Origin: Diaporthe sp. PMI_573
Taxonomy: Eukaryota > Ascomycota > Sordariomycetes > Diaporthales > Diaporthaceae
Direction: 5' to 3'
DNA: 64,000 nt
Assembly: GCA_021399435.1 (NCBI GenBank)
Contig: JAJTUP010000007.1
Coordinates: 1,674,001 to 1,738,000, forward strand
In this document: one piece after another, positions 11,218-23,723 of the stretch
How positions within the stretch are numbered: the stretch's first letter is position 1
Layout: each line of letters begins with the position of its first letter
Notes under the pieces: generated by a model
The model's database searches: none
The model's input: only the letters and a program-made list of their open reading frames with translations
What the model was told of the DNA's origin: nothing
Translations under genes and position numbers: made by a program

Positions 11218-12870
11218 ATGTCACCATCCGACGGCATGGAAAACACCAGCGAACAGGGCGAGGCCCAGAAGATGCCGCTGGCAGTGCGTGGCAAACCCGA
11301 CCTGCTCAGTCAAGCCAACAAGCACGGGACTTTCCCCCGCTACATGGACCTCCCGTTCAAGATCCGAAAACAGATCCGCGCTGAGGCAATCGCAGATGTC
11401 AGGGGAAACTTCAGAGATGGAGATCGCCCCGAACAACCCTGTTTTCTGTTGGCCTTGGTCTCCAAAGAGTGGAAGGAGGACGTCGAAGAGGTCCTTTTCG
11501 GCGAAATTCAAATCGATACGCTGGATGATGAGGAGGTTTCGAAGTTCATGGATCTCTTCTCCACAGACAGACGGAAGCGGTTTCTTACGCGCCTCGACAT
11601 TGCCATCGATGACACAGAGGAGACAGGCCCCTGGCATCAAAAGATGGGCATTGTGCAGATCGCCCAATTGATGGGAAAGATTGGGCAGTTCCTCCAGTAC
11701 ATCAATGGTTGGAACTTTCGCAGAGAGGATGGCACTCAACAAACCATCGAAATCATCTTTGTGACATCGCACTGGAAACCCCCAGTTCATAACGCAAATG
11801 ACGATCAGCTCTACTTGACCACCAGCTCGCTCTGGCAGCAGGATGATCTAAACCGCATTACCGAAAACGGTCTCATCCCCGCCGACTTGCCCTTGAAGGT
11901 CATCCGCTCGGAGTTTCCATCCTCGCTCAACATGGTAAAGCACCTCAGCCTCCCTCCCGACATTTTGCCCTTGCCTGCGGCTCGAAGTATCATACGAACA
12001 ATGCCAAACCTGGAAACATGCCTCCTGGAGCCTATGTTCCACAGAGAAACTGAAGAACCATGGAGACACCTCACCAGTAAGTTCCCTCCATTCTTTGATC
12101 ACGGAAGTTCACCAATCGAAAGCTCACGAATACGAAATCCAGGGCTCATCCAGCAATTACGCGCCTCAGCTCCTTCCCTTCGCAACCTGATGTTGGGCAA
12201 CCCAATGACCCCTCCCCGTATGTCGGATTGGTCGCTAAGTATGATAGAGTTTGCAGTCGTTTTGCGAGACTACAGCCAGAACCTTGAGTCTTTGCGCGTG
12301 AATCCCTTCAATTTGGATCGCGAGTTTTTCCTGCCATTCTCGACGAGAATCCTGGACGTCAATCCGGCTTCCACAACATGGGAACACCCGTGGAGATGGT
12401 TCAAGCTCAAGCACCTGGATCTGCAATTCCTTGATGATGAGAGCATCGAAGATGATGAGGATGATGAATCTTCGGATGATTCGTTGGATTGGAAGCCAGA
12501 ACCATATCTGCCGCCAGAGGCAAGACCGACGCGGGACGGGATTCGATTGTCACCAATGGACATACTCGTCGCTGCAGGACGGACTGCATGGGCTATGCCG
12601 ATTCTGAGGTCTGCGCACATTTCAGTGACGTCAGGACATCATTTCTTCCTCAAGCGAAAGCTGTCGCACCCGCGTGGAGGGATTCCGACCTCCCGCTTCT
12701 GTCTGACGGGGTGCGCGGCATGGGAAGAACGTGAAATCATGTCTGCGTGGGCTCATATCATGGGGCCTGAGCCAACGTTGGACCCGGATCTCAAGTACGA
12801 ATTCTTCGACTCGGCGCTCCCTTCTCATTCCTATTGGGATGAGTTTGACTCCGATGATGATGATCATTGA
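11218..12870 (+). CDS. F-box-like protein, 550 aa
   Basis: A single exon. The first in-frame ATG is at 11218 (a second at 11236). Near residues 40-100 the pattern LPFKIRKQI, then a Leu-Val-Ser-Lys-x-Trp and a following VLFGEI strand, resembles a degenerate fungal F-box. The rest alternates helices and strands, with an Asp/Glu/Ser-rich stretch at about 400-425 and an acidic C-terminus. F-box proteins recruit substrates to SCF ubiquitin ligases; here that role is inferred from a weak match, and many fungal paralogues have no known target. No membrane segment or signal peptide is seen. Confidence 0.6.
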   Translation: MSPSDGMENTSEQGEAQKMPLAVRGKPDLLSQANKHGTFPRYMDLPFKIRKQIRAEAIADVRGNFRDGDRPEQPCFLLALVSKEWKEDVEEVLFGEIQIDTLDDEEVSKFMDLFSTDRRKRFLTRLDIAIDDTEETGPWHQKMGIVQIAQLMGKIGQFLQYINGWNFRREDGTQQTIEIIFVTSHWKPPVHNANDDQLYLTTSSLWQQDDLNRITENGLIPADLPLKVIRSEFPSSLNMVKHLSLPPDILPLPAARSIIRTMPNLETCLLEPMFHRETEEPWRHLTSKFPPFFDHGSSPIESSRIRNPGLIQQLRASAPSLRNLMLGNPMTPPRMSDWSLSMIEFAVVLRDYSQNLESLRVNPFNLDREFFLPFSTRILDVNPASTTWEHPWRWFKLKHLDLQFLDDESIEDDEDDESSDDSLDWKPEPYLPPEARPTRDGIRLSPMDILVAAGRTAWAMPILRSAHISVTSGHHFFLKRKLSHPRGGIPTSRFCLTGCAAWEEREIMSAWAHIMGPEPTLDPDLKYEFFDSALPSHSYWDEFDSDDDDH

Positions 12871-13715
12871 TACCTGTACCAAAGTGCCAGAGGCGCGTGA
12901 GTATATTTCATGACCATCGAGGAAGTATAACGGCGGTTCTCTGCGCCACTATACTTTACGAAGCCAGAACAAATTGACCAGCTGAACTCTCTCACCTAAG
13001 AGTACCCGGTGCCATCAGGTAAATCACTTGCGGCGGTCCACCACAGACCATCGAAAGGGTACATGAGCCATCTAATCGACCTCCCTGCACATAGCAATGA
13101 CAGAAGCTTCTTGCGGGTGAATGGTGAACAGGAAGCTTTCCTGGTGGTGCTGGGCAAGGAGTCGCTAGTTCATGAATGTTGGGCTGTATGCTTAGAAATC
13201 GCCTCATGTACGGTTGTTTTCATTGTACAACGAACAGCAACCAGTCAAAGTCCACTGTTGAGACAGATTGGAAGAAAATACAGATCGAAAGAAAAGACAG
13301 ATTGGAAGCAAGTATTGAAAAGGGGCAATGAGAAAAAAAAAAAAGATTCGGTAGCCTTTACATCAAAAGTGAAAGATCAATTTCAACTTTGCCCCGCATG
13401 AGAAATTCGGTCAACTGCTCGTTAATGTTCAAGCTGTCCGGTGAGACTTGCGGCCGAGAGTTCTCAGAGCATACGCCTGTTTTGGGTGGTATCTGAAAAA
13501 TGACCCGGGGTAGAAGACGATGGACCAAACCTGCCCAGAACAGTGCCCGAATCCAAGAATGGAGGTGTTGAAATAGGCAATTTTCATGGCCGACAGAGAC
13601 CTCTAGAGGGCCATGCTTTGTCACATTGAAGACTACCTAGGTATGAATTTTGCACTTTATACATGGGCACCTGCGCACCGAAATAGGGGTCCGAAATGAA
13701 GTGCATAGGTCGACT
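12871..13715. other. Intergenic region between convergent genes
   Basis: 3' regions of the F-box-like gene (+) and the PTR2 gene (-). A 12-A run lies at about 13333-13344. No coding signal was seen. Confidence 0.5.
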
Positions 13716-15708
13716 CTATCCCGAGGATGGCGCCTTTTCGCCCACAATAGTGGTACCCTTCTCATCCCCACCACCGATGACGGCAACTTCCAAATCTGAT
13801 TCAGTGTCGTAGGTCATATATGCATCCTCGTCTATATCCCGGTGTCTGATCCAGAAGATGGCAGTCTGGGCGAAGAGCACGATGGCAGGGCCGAACCAAA
13901 TCCACTGCGTTGCGTATCAGCATGGCCACACTTGAATCAAGTAGGGAGTGGAAGGGAGATGCATGCCAAGGAAGCGCTTACAACAAGGTACGGATCATTG
14001 ATCACAGGCATCAAGATTTCGCCAGCGGCGGCGTAGAGTGCTGTCATGAAGAGGCAAATGGAGAAGACCACCGACTTCATGTTCGCCGGTGCACGAGAAT
14101 ATGCCAGCTCGTAGGAGGTCACGTTGACGAGGATCTCGGAGACTGCGCCGAGGATTATCATGGGAAGTTCCCACCAGACGGAGATGGGCGAGACGTTATC
14201 ACACGTTGAAGCCAGATACCCGCAAGGAGATGTGCGGTAGACGTAAAGCTGCGTGAGACCGCCACAAATTCCTGAGATTGCTGCGATGATGAAGCCGACC
14301 GTCATGCGCTTGATACGGCCGAAGCGGATGTTTCTCCGAGCGAGGAAAGGGTAGACTCCATAGGCCATGATTGGGGTGAAGACGATGATGGTCAGCGGGT
14401 TGAAGTTCGATAGGAGGTCATTCGGGGCCCCGTTGAGCGTCATCGAGCCCGCCAGATTGGAACCTGCGGCGCCGATGCCGCCGTCGTTCAGTTGGTAGAT
14501 GGGGATATAAAGGAAAACCTGGCAGGCGGCCCAGGTACGGCCCACGTCGGTAACGAGACGGTTGTTCCATTTTACTGTCCTTCCATGCTCTGCCAAGACG
14601 GCAGGCCGGGCGGCGTCCCAAAAGTCCTTCTTCCATATCATGAATTTGTTGTCCTTGCAGCAGATCCAGGTAATCTTGAAGAAGTCGTTCAGCTCGGATC
14701 CCATCGGTGGTTTCTTGACGATCTTCTTGCTCACGCCCACGAAGATGACAATGACTAAGACGTAGACGATGGTAGGTAAGAGGAATGCCAACCAGAATCC
14801 GATATAGCGCTCAGCATATGTAGAGGCCAGGGCGAAAAATGCACCGATGTTGATGAAGCCGTAGTAGATCACCATGATGCGCTGAATCGTCGTCTCCGGA
14901 TCAACCAGAACCTTCTCACCAGATTTCAGGACCGTGGTATACTCGCGCTGATGCTGGTATTGGTCGATCACCGTCGGTGCAACATTCGGCTTGAAGATAC
15001 CAGCACCAATTGCAAGCATGAAGAAGGAAATCATGAAAGGAGCGATGCCATTGCCAGCTTGAAGCAAGGACGGGGCAGCGCCGCCAACCATGATGACATG
15101 GGCCACCGCGCCGATGCCGGCTCCCCAGATAATGGTCTTGTATCGGCCAAGCTTGGTGTCTGCGATCCACGCGCCGAGGATGGGGAATACGTAGGCGAGG
15201 AAGGTAAACAACAAAACAAGTGCTGAGGCAAACTGTACGCCCTTTCCCAAGGCACCGGGTACGCCATTCACGTCCGACTTGGCAACAGCTCCGGCGCCGT
15301 TGCCGCCCTCAGGCAGGGGGTACTCCATGAAGTTGTTGAAGACACCAGTCGTGGCGTAGTACGAAGCTCGCTCGGCTAGCTCGGCGACACATAGTATGTA
15401 TGCGATAGCGGGAATCTTGTCGGGAACTTTCCGGAGAGTGCTGCGCTCCTCCTCGGTGGGCAGGGGATACTCTTCGTAGTCGTAGACATGAGCGGCGGCT
15501 ACAGAGGACGTGGTGGCTATCTCAGTGCCAAGATTGGCCTTCTTTTCGGAAAGAGTGCCGACTTCTGGATGAACGGCTGGGGGCTCCTGGTAGGGCGGAG
15601 GCAAGACGCTGGCCTCGCCCTGATCCGTGGTGAGTTTGGCTGGCGTCAAGTTAGTTAACGATGTGTAATAAGATCGGAGGAGGAAATTTGTCTCATGAAC
15701 CTACACAT
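13716..15708 (-). CDS. PTR2: PTR2-type oligopeptide transporter (POT family)
   Basis: The proposed exons are 15708-15705 (ATG T, only 4 nt), 15639-13982 and 13904-13716, for 616 aa. The long exon has no usable ATG before the first membrane helix, so the start must lie upstream. GTAGGT at 15704, branch CTAAC and CCAG before 15639 give M-S-K in the right phase. The last intron (GTAAGC, CGCAG, phase 0) adds a final membrane helix and an acidic tail ending in Ser-Gly. About 12 membrane helices are visible. POT signatures include GRYKTI after helix 3, FKPN, and YYGFINIGAF. It imports di- and tripeptides with protons at the plasma membrane. Family assignment is strong; the 4-nt exon is a splice-signal inference. 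Confidence 0.88.
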
Positions 15709-17573
15709 TTTGGCTTGCTGGACGACAATGCTCTTCAATCCTGGGCAATAAGCAGAGAGCCGCCGGAGAGGGTTGCCGACTTTGAGAGGATGGCCGGGGA
15801 GGTTTCAGAAGCGAGCACAACTGACAGCACTCATCGGTCTTATAAGATTCTAGCAAACTAACTTCCGTTACATTACATGTAGTGATACCATAATCCATGC
15901 ATTCCAAGGTTCCATCCCAGGTCTTCCCCATCATGATCCCCGCTTGTCTTAATCCACAACAAAAGACCCACATGCCGTGAAGCATACCCTCGGTATCTCT
16001 GATAGCAAGACCGCATATTCTAAAGCAGTACGGAATGACCTACATGGTAATCTGAATCAGTGACCTGATTGACAAATCCTATGGTGCCACCACCATAGCT
16101 AGGTAGAAAGTACATTCGGCATCAACTAAATAATCCTGCATGATTCGTGATGCGCATCCATCGAGCACAAGTCCCCAAATCGTGAGCGGAGCGTCCTCTG
16201 ACACACCTCAAGGCTTGCAATCGGAAGTGACCACATTCTACACTACATCTCGTTCTGAGGGCCGACGGGCGGATTCCCTGTTACCTCGTGGGCGGCTAAG
16301 GAGCTTGGGGGGACGTTGGAATCCGGAGGGGGAAGGTCGTGCATGCCAACGTTGCATGCGGACGATCGCGTTATCAGTTGGGCCCATTTGCCCATTCAAG
16401 ATGGCCAAGATGTCTGGATGAGGATAGGGAGAGCGCCTTGTAAAACCCACGCGACTGGCTGGGATGGCCCTGTTGCCGTTCGGACAGTAACTTGATCGGG
16501 ACGTGTTATAGTGTACGCGTGGCAACGGTGGTACTCGGAACCAGGAGCCCAACATGGCGTGCATGGTATTTGAAATGGTCTTATCGCCTCTCTGATAGCA
16601 CCTGTCGCCTTAGAATGCCGGGTGCCCGGATAAAGCAGGCTTGACCCAGGAACTGATTCAGTCTTCTGGCCGATAAAGGCAACTTTCTCAGTGTTCATAC
16701 CGACTCGGTTTGCATGCTCGGCAAGGGTTTCGATTCAGGGGCGGCGTGCGGCGCGGTATCATCAAAACTGTAGCGACGTCGACGCTCCCGGCTCCGTCGA
16801 CACTAGGACAGACACGCGCCAAGATGTGACAGCGCAGATCAGATTTCTTAGCATCCGCCGAACTGACTTGGCAAAAGCTTGTCACATTTTAAGCATCTCA
16901 GGAGCCGGCTCGCCTTGAAGGCTTCCTGGCAGCTCGTGGATTATGGACAGGCAGTGCGCACAAGTCCATAGTCTCAGATCGGGGCAGTTAGTTATGCCTC
17001 AAAGTGCATACGGTTCGCAATATCCTCAACGATGCGGTCGCCGTTTGATATGACCTCTTAAGATGTGATCAATCGCCACCTGCAACATGTGGCTTTCTAT
17101 CCGGTGCTGGCGTCTCCCTTAGGTCATTTACTTCCTGGTACATCTGGTCACTGAGACGGACTGGAGAGGCAACAGTTGGAGAAAGGAGCACGCATTCGCA
17201 GGGGCACTTTGATACAGTCCAAATCTGTGTCTATATCATCATTGGCAGGTCAAGCTTCAGCGGCTCGTCACACCTTAATCTCATTTCATAATTCATAATA
17301 CTTGTCTTGGTTTCCACTGCGGCACACACCATTTTCCATTACTGTCCATGCTAAAAAGTCCACCTCATCGTCATGTACCCGGGGACTGTGGATCCTCATG
17401 AACAATTCCATCCATACCGCTCAGGGGTTCATGCCACCATTTCTTTCGTCTACAATTCCTTTGCTCGATGTGTCCATCGCTCGAGCGCCTTGCGCCTGTC
17501 CCTCGCACACTTTGTCTGTTCACGAGCCCTACTCTTCTTTGGACTTGGTGAAATTCAAGTGGCGTTGGTCGTT
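15709..17573. other. Intergenic region
   Basis: Promoter side of the PTR2 gene and 3' side of the DUF3659 gene. Open frames at 16140-16700 and 17302-17723 show no domain or splice support; the latter lie opposite the last exon of the neighbouring gene. Confidence 0.5.
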
Positions 17574-20500
17574 TCAGGCCTGGCGCTTGTTACCGGTTCC
17601 GCCATTGCCGTGGTTATTGTTCCCATTCTTCGAAGCCGAAGCAGCTGCAGCTTCAGCTTCAGCTTCCGCGCGCTTTCGGGCATGCCATTCCGGATTGCCC
17701 CATGCCTGATCCTTGTACTTTGAACATCGTGCATTCTGTTTCGCATTACGAACTCGCGGCCCTCTGCCCTTACTGGGTGGCGTCTCCCCCGTCTGACCTC
17801 CAGATTGGTTCAGGTCTTGTCCCGCGGTGCCCTCATGGCTTCCGGAAGAGGGGCCAGGGGCGCTGTCGTCGTCTACGCCCTGCGCTTTGTGATTGCCGCC
17901 TGCTAGTACATGTCAGCCACCTGCAACAGAAAGTCAAGTGGTTCGTTCTGGAAGAGTTCAAAATAAGGAAGATGGGGATCTGTAAGAGGAGAAGAAAAGT
18001 ACGAACTCACTTTGCGGCCGTTGGGGCTGCGGCCGCCGCCGCTGCCGCCACTGCTGGAAGATGGGCCCCATTTGGAGCCGCCAAGGCCGGAAGGTTTGGC
18101 AGCGTTGTGACCAGTGCCGTTGCTTCCGCTGGAGGCGTTGGCCCCAGAAGAAGAGCTATGTGCGGGACCCTGCTGAGCCTGGCGGTTCTTGGTGTTTCCG
18201 CCAGTGCTGGCGTTGGACTGCTGCTCGCCCTCGCCCTCATCGTGCTCATCATCCTCATCATCCTCATCGTCCTCATCGACCAGCTTGACATAAAATATTT
18301 CGCCAGACTCGCTCACAACCTGGCCTTTTTCGTTGCAGGGGCGGTCAGTCAGTTCCTTCATTTTGTTTTTAGCATTCATGACCTTGCCGAAGACGTTGTA
18401 GTTTGAGTCCACAACGTGGCCAGTCTGGGTAGGTTTCATGCCATGAAGGATAGCGTGGTCAAGTTTTGCATGTCCGAGAACTTCGCCGGACTCACTCAGG
18501 ATGTCATTGTTCTCGTTGCACTTGAGGCCAACCATCTTGGAGACATCACCCTTGACGACACGGCCGAAGATGGCGCCGTGGGAGTCCACAACCTTGCCAT
18601 TCTCGTTGACAGGCTTGCCGACAAGGATGAACTTGAGATACTCCTTGTGCTTCTTCATCTTCTGCTTCTGGGATCTATTCTTGCTGCGACCTCCATTCTT
18701 CTTACCGATGGTGCCCGCGTGAGGTGTGTCGTCATCCTCGCCATCGTCGTTCATCGCGTCTGACGCGCCAGGTTGAGGGATCTCATCCTCACCATGGCCG
18801 GTGTCCGACGCGGCACCATCGGGCGGCGCGTGACGTGACTTCTTCATCCCTGAGGGAACGTCGGGAGGGTCACTGCGCGTGTTGGGATCGGCCTCAACGT
18901 CGCTGGGGGGTGGGGTGGGGGTGCCAGGAGGGATATGGCGACCCTCGGAACTCGACGCATGGGGAGTATCCGAGGGGTCGTCGTGGTTGCCGTCACTGGG
19001 GTTGTGGGGGCCAGCGCCAGGAGAGCTTGCCCGCCCTCCGGAGCTCAACCCAGGGGGAGCATCGGGAGGAGTGTTGTCACGGGCAAGCTGCTGCTGGAAC
19101 AAGCTGGCGATGCGGTTCTGAACCTCCTGGTTGTAGGCTTCCGACTTGACGACATTCCAAGCGGCACCTTCAATCTGCTGCATCCATGCGCCCTGCATGT
19201 GGTTGATCCATGCATTCTGCACGGCAGGCAGCAAGAGATTGATGATGGAAGCCAGGATTTCGGGGGTTTGAAGGGCGAGGGCGACCTGCTCCTGGAGCCT
19301 GCCGTCCATGTGTATGCGGACGAGGTCATCAAGGCTGGGCTGTTCCGATTGGGCGCGCTGCACGTCACCGATCTTGCTCTCGAGGCCGTCCAAGGACTTG
19401 GTGTCGGCCGCCTGCTTGTCGAGGTCATCCCTGACGCCGCGCACCTGCTCGTTGACGTTGGACTCCAGCTCGGCGTGCTGGGTGCTGTGCTTGGAGTCGA
19501 CCGCGGTCATCTCCTTGCGGACATCGTCGACGCTGGCGCCCAGCTCCTTTGCGGCCTGCATGGCCTCGCTGCGCTGCTGGGTGGTGTCGGAGCGAAGCCG
19601 ATCGAGACCTTCCTGTGCGGCGTTGCTAGCCTCGAGAGTGCTGAGCTGCTTGCGCATGTCCTCCTGGTCTTGCTCGAGCTTCTCGGCCTTGCCTGTCAGG
19701 ACAATAACATCGTCCTTGAGCGGCTCCAGATCCTCTTTCGAGGGCTTGCTCTCGTCCAGTGTGTTGAGCCGCTCCTGCATGGCCTCCTGGTCTTGCTCGG
19801 ATTTCTCGGCCTTGTCTTTCAAGACAACGACATCGTCCTTGAGCGGCGCCAGATCCTCCTTCGATGCCTTGCTATCCTCGAGTGCGTTGACCTGCTGCTG
19901 CATGGCCTCCGACTTTTCCTCGCCGTCAGACATCCGCTGGTTGGATTTTGTCTTGAGGTCCAGCAGATCGCGGGTGACTCCGCAGATGCTGTCAGTTGTC
20001 GCCTTAGACTGGTCGAGGAGTTTCCGATCTGACTCAGCTTCAAGCTCATCGACGTGAGCCTTCAGTTTGTCGAAGGACTGCTGGAGATTCGAGAATTCCC
20101 TGGAGATGTTGTCCAGCTTCTGTTGGAGGTCCGCAAAAGCTTGCGCGTCTGCCTCGGCATTCTCCAGCTCGTTGAACCGGGTCCTGATCTCTTGCATTTC
20201 CTTTCGGGCTTCGTGGAGGCCCCTTGGATCTGCCTCGGTGGCCTGAAGCTGGCTCAACTGCTCGTCCAGAGAATCCATTCGCTTTGTGAAGTTCCGTCTC
20301 CAAGATTCAAGGCGGGTAAGCCTGGCGGCGTGTTGCTCGAGTACCGTTACCAGTCGGTTCAGGGTCTTCCTGAGGTATCGCCTCAGGGCTTTTGTGAAGC
20401 GCTCCATCCAAGTTTCATGGATTGCAAGCGCACTGGCTTGCTGCTCCAGTGCGTGCCACACTTGCCTGAAGATGTCTATGTACCTCCGTGTGACAGACTC

Positions 20501-22021
20501 AAGGTGGGCAATCCTGGTGGCATGTTGGGCGATCTTGGTAGCATGTTGGCCAGTTGCTGTCAACACTTGCCTCATGGTCTTCTTGAATGAGAGAGCCAAA
20601 CCATTGACTTTGCTGGCCGAAGTCTCCGTGTCCTTCTTGAACTTCTCGAAGTCATCCGTGAGCATGTAGAGGCCGGCGGCGTTGCTCCATGACTGTTTGC
20701 TCAGCTGCAGCAGGAAGAAAAAGCCCGCCTTGATGCTTATGGTGAAAGCCAGGCCTGCTGCCATGCAGATGATGAGGGAGTGGTCACGAGTGAGTCCGTG
20801 GCCTCGAAGGGAGCGGAATAGAGAGGCTGAGGCGAAAGAGGCCATTGCAAGACCGGCGGAACCAATGAGCATCCAGGCGAGGAACGGAAACAGTGTCCAA
20901 GCTACCACGAGCGAGACGGCGATGGCGGCATACTGGTGTTCGGTCGGGAGATCGAACCACCACGGCAGGAGAGACTTTGCTTGGGCCATGTGCATGTCGA
21001 ACATGAGCTGGAAGATGCGGAAGGCCTCGCCAGGAAGGACGGATGGTTCGGGTTCAGGCTCGGGCTCGGGCTCTGGTTCAACTTCAGGCAAGGCAGTTGG
21101 GGTTGGCTCTGGCGTGGGCATCGGCGTTGACACGGCCACCGCGATCCGGGCAGACTTGGCGACTGGCGCAGGCGTCGGCGCAACCTGGCATGGGCTCCCA
21201 AGGGTGGTGATGAAATCAGGAGTGGATACCGGAACCGAAGCTGGGAAGACCTTCGTCATGTTGAGTTCGACCAAGACCTCAGGCGCGAGCACACGAGTGT
21301 CATCGCTGACGATTGGGCCGGCCACGATCGAGTTGGCCAAGATGTCGACAGCGATCTGGGCGAGCATGAGACCCCAGCAGGACAAGGTAACCAAGAGCGC
21401 AAGGAAACAGAAGAATCTCCGCCAAGAGCGAGCCCGAGTCATCGGCTTAGCGACCTTCTTAGCGGAGGCGCTGCCTTGAGCGTCGTTGGGTTGCTCGAGG
21501 TCTACTAAGGTTGGCTCAGGGTCAGCAGATTGCTCGGGCTCAGAAGGGTGATCGGGGTCATCAGACTTACCAGACTTGTCGGGCTGGAGCACATTGAGCA
21601 ACGGCTCACCGTCGCGCAAGGCATCCTGGTAGTCATCCATGGCTGGCGTGGAAGCTGCTTCGAGTCGATGAAGGCCGAGAGCGATTATGCATCCCACGAG
21701 CGCCCAGAAAATGCCTTGAGGATGGCCGGTGAAGAATTGCCAGAGTCCACGTACGATCAAGACTATGGTCAAGATTCGAGGCGGTCTGCTACCACAGCGT
21801 TTGAGGCAGCGGGAGAGGAGGGTTACGAGCCGTGACTCGGTAAAAGCGAACATATAGATCAGGAGGTAACAAGAGCCGAAGTTGAGGTAAGCCGCGAGGC
21901 CGTCATCTTGGGAGAGTGCCGGCAGCGCGGCCACGGTGGCGCCGAAGAGAGCCAGAGCCATCCAACAGGAGGTCTGGAGGATGTACCACAAGGCGGCGAG
22001 GCCGCCTTGTGTGTCGTTCAT
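17574..22021 (-). CDS. Large multi-pass membrane protein with long coiled coil and DUF3659 repeats
   Basis: The first exon starts at the ATG at 22021 (context CACCATGA) and runs to about 18011; the last exon lies at about 17879-17574, for roughly 1438 aa. About seven hydrophobic helices fill the first 470 residues, separated by an acidic linker and an EP dipeptide repeat. Residues about 480-1000 form coiled coils with two ~37-aa direct repeats built around SKEDL..LKDDV. After a Pro/Ser/Asp linker, residues about 1127-1243 carry three copies of a Gly-x-Val-x-x-x-Gly pattern matching DUF3659 (an LEA-like repeat). An acidic DDEDDE run and Gly/Ser tail follow. The last exon is clearly coding (Asn/Gly-rich, WGNPEWHARKRAE), but its junction is uncertain: donor GTGAGT at 18010 fits acceptor GCGCAG before 17879, while the nearer TAG/CAG acceptors are out of phase. 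Function is unknown. Confidence 0.7.
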
Positions 22022-23723
22022 GGTGAGTTGTGCTGCGAGAACAACGCAGCTGTCGTGAGATTGATTATTAGGGTTCTGCGATACCAAGACGGTTAGTTGC
22101 TGTCTGGAGGAATTGTTTGTCTGGTGGACTAGGACTTCGGAGGTGGAATTGTTTGTATGTGGTGGACGAGGGCTGCTGATGGAAGGGCTGGGCAGTAGGT
22201 GGTAGTGGGGCAGGTGTCAGTTGCGGAGGGCAAACAAAAGCTCACGTCAGTTTGGTTGATTCAGATTTGACGATTCGTCGAGGTTTGGCACATTCGCCAG
22301 TCGAGAGGCGAGTGCTCAAGAGAGGAAAGGGGATCAACGATTAGGAGGCGGGAAACAAGTTCTCTTTGCTCGCAATGGTTGATGAGGGTCTGGTATGGTG
22401 CTTGAGATTGTCGATGGTTGACAAGTCGAAGGCAAAACCAGATTGAGATGGGGAGTGGTGAGGAAAGGAAGGAAGGAGGGAAGGTTGAGTTGAGACTGGG
22501 GGGGCAGGGTATTTATAAGAAATGGGATGAAGCTAGCAGCTGCAGGCAAAGTCAATGGTGAAGTGAATTGCCTGGTGGATTCCGAAGTGAATAGATTCAG
22601 TGACTGGCCCCTTCGAATCTAGAACGTTCGCTGTATGTAGACACCTCTGGGTATCAGCCTCCAGTGAGTCACGGGCAGCAAACGAAGTGTCTACGTATCT
22701 TCGACCAACGACTACTGCCACAGTTACCTTGGTGAATTGGGAGATACTGTGCTGGCTGTAGAAACGTCTCGCAACCATTCACTGACAGCAGACACTGATT
22801 GTGAGAACCAGCACCGGGATATCACAAAGTAAATACAGCAGGCATGTGATCAACCACGTAAGCAGTAAAACTATGGAATTCACTTTACCATCGGGACAAT
22901 GGGAGAGAATACACCTAAATACAACACTTTTTAGAGTGAATTGAGCCCCAATTTGCTGATGTGGTCTACTCTGATCGGAGAAAGACGCTTCACTGTAAGG
23001 CGAGCTCTGCAAAGAGCAGCTTGGCGGCGACTGGGAGCTCTCACGGAGCAGCCTGGAAACAGCTCGAGGGCAATCACATAGGAAGCAAACAAGTGAATAG
23101 TAGCATTGCCCTCATGCATCCATTGTGGCTTGATAAACAATGCCCTTGAGCTCCTATTCTACTTTGGCAAACAATAAGGAACAGAGCATTCACTCTCGTC
23201 CTTGCTGACATGCTTCCATCTCTAACAAGCTGAAGGCGTAACGTGCTATTCGATGCTCATCTCATCTGATGGGGTCTTCAATCTGGTCGCAAATGTCAAG
23301 TCTGGCTCTACAGACCTCCACAGACCGTTGATTCTGCTCGTAGTTGTGATTCTACTTAGCCAAAAATCGTTTGCCTGCTTAACCCGTACATCCACAATCA
23401 TTTAGGAGCCTCTGACGCTCCGTGCATTGTTGTCGAGCATCTTTGACGTCTGCTAGGAAAGTCACGTGCTCAAGTACCTTGGTAGTCTTGGTAGTCAGCA
23501 CTAACCTGCTTTCGGGTCGCCAACCTGCAATTAACCTGCTGGTCAACAAACATGGGTCGTTCCGACGTTGCATTGTAGAATGGTGGCATGTTTTGTATAG
23601 AATCTGCCAATGTATCACGAAGCAAGCCGTTGTTGTCCTCGACCAGCAAGATGAGCTCCGCGTGACGAGGCTCAAAATTGCCTCGATCAACCCCACGTTT
23701 CGACTTCACTCAGCGTGCCAAGC
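22022..23723. other. Divergent promoter region between DUF3659 gene and P450
   Basis: The minus strand holds a CT-rich leader and a TATAAATA box at 22511-22520. The rest contains only short overlapping open frames (for example 23379-23727 on both strands) without coding features. Confidence 0.5.
22511..22520 (-). promoter_or_regulatory. TATA box of the DUF3659 gene
   Basis: On the minus strand CTTATAAATA is followed by a long CT/CA-rich leader typical of fungal transcripts. The ATG is about 490 nt downstream, so the leader is long or contains an intron. Confidence 0.5.

Noticed and set aside
18935..20032. 365-codon plus-strand frame inside the DUF3659 gene
   Set aside because: Antisense of a coiled-coil region; its Leu/Val-rich reading mirrors Glu/Lys/Asp codons of the real gene.
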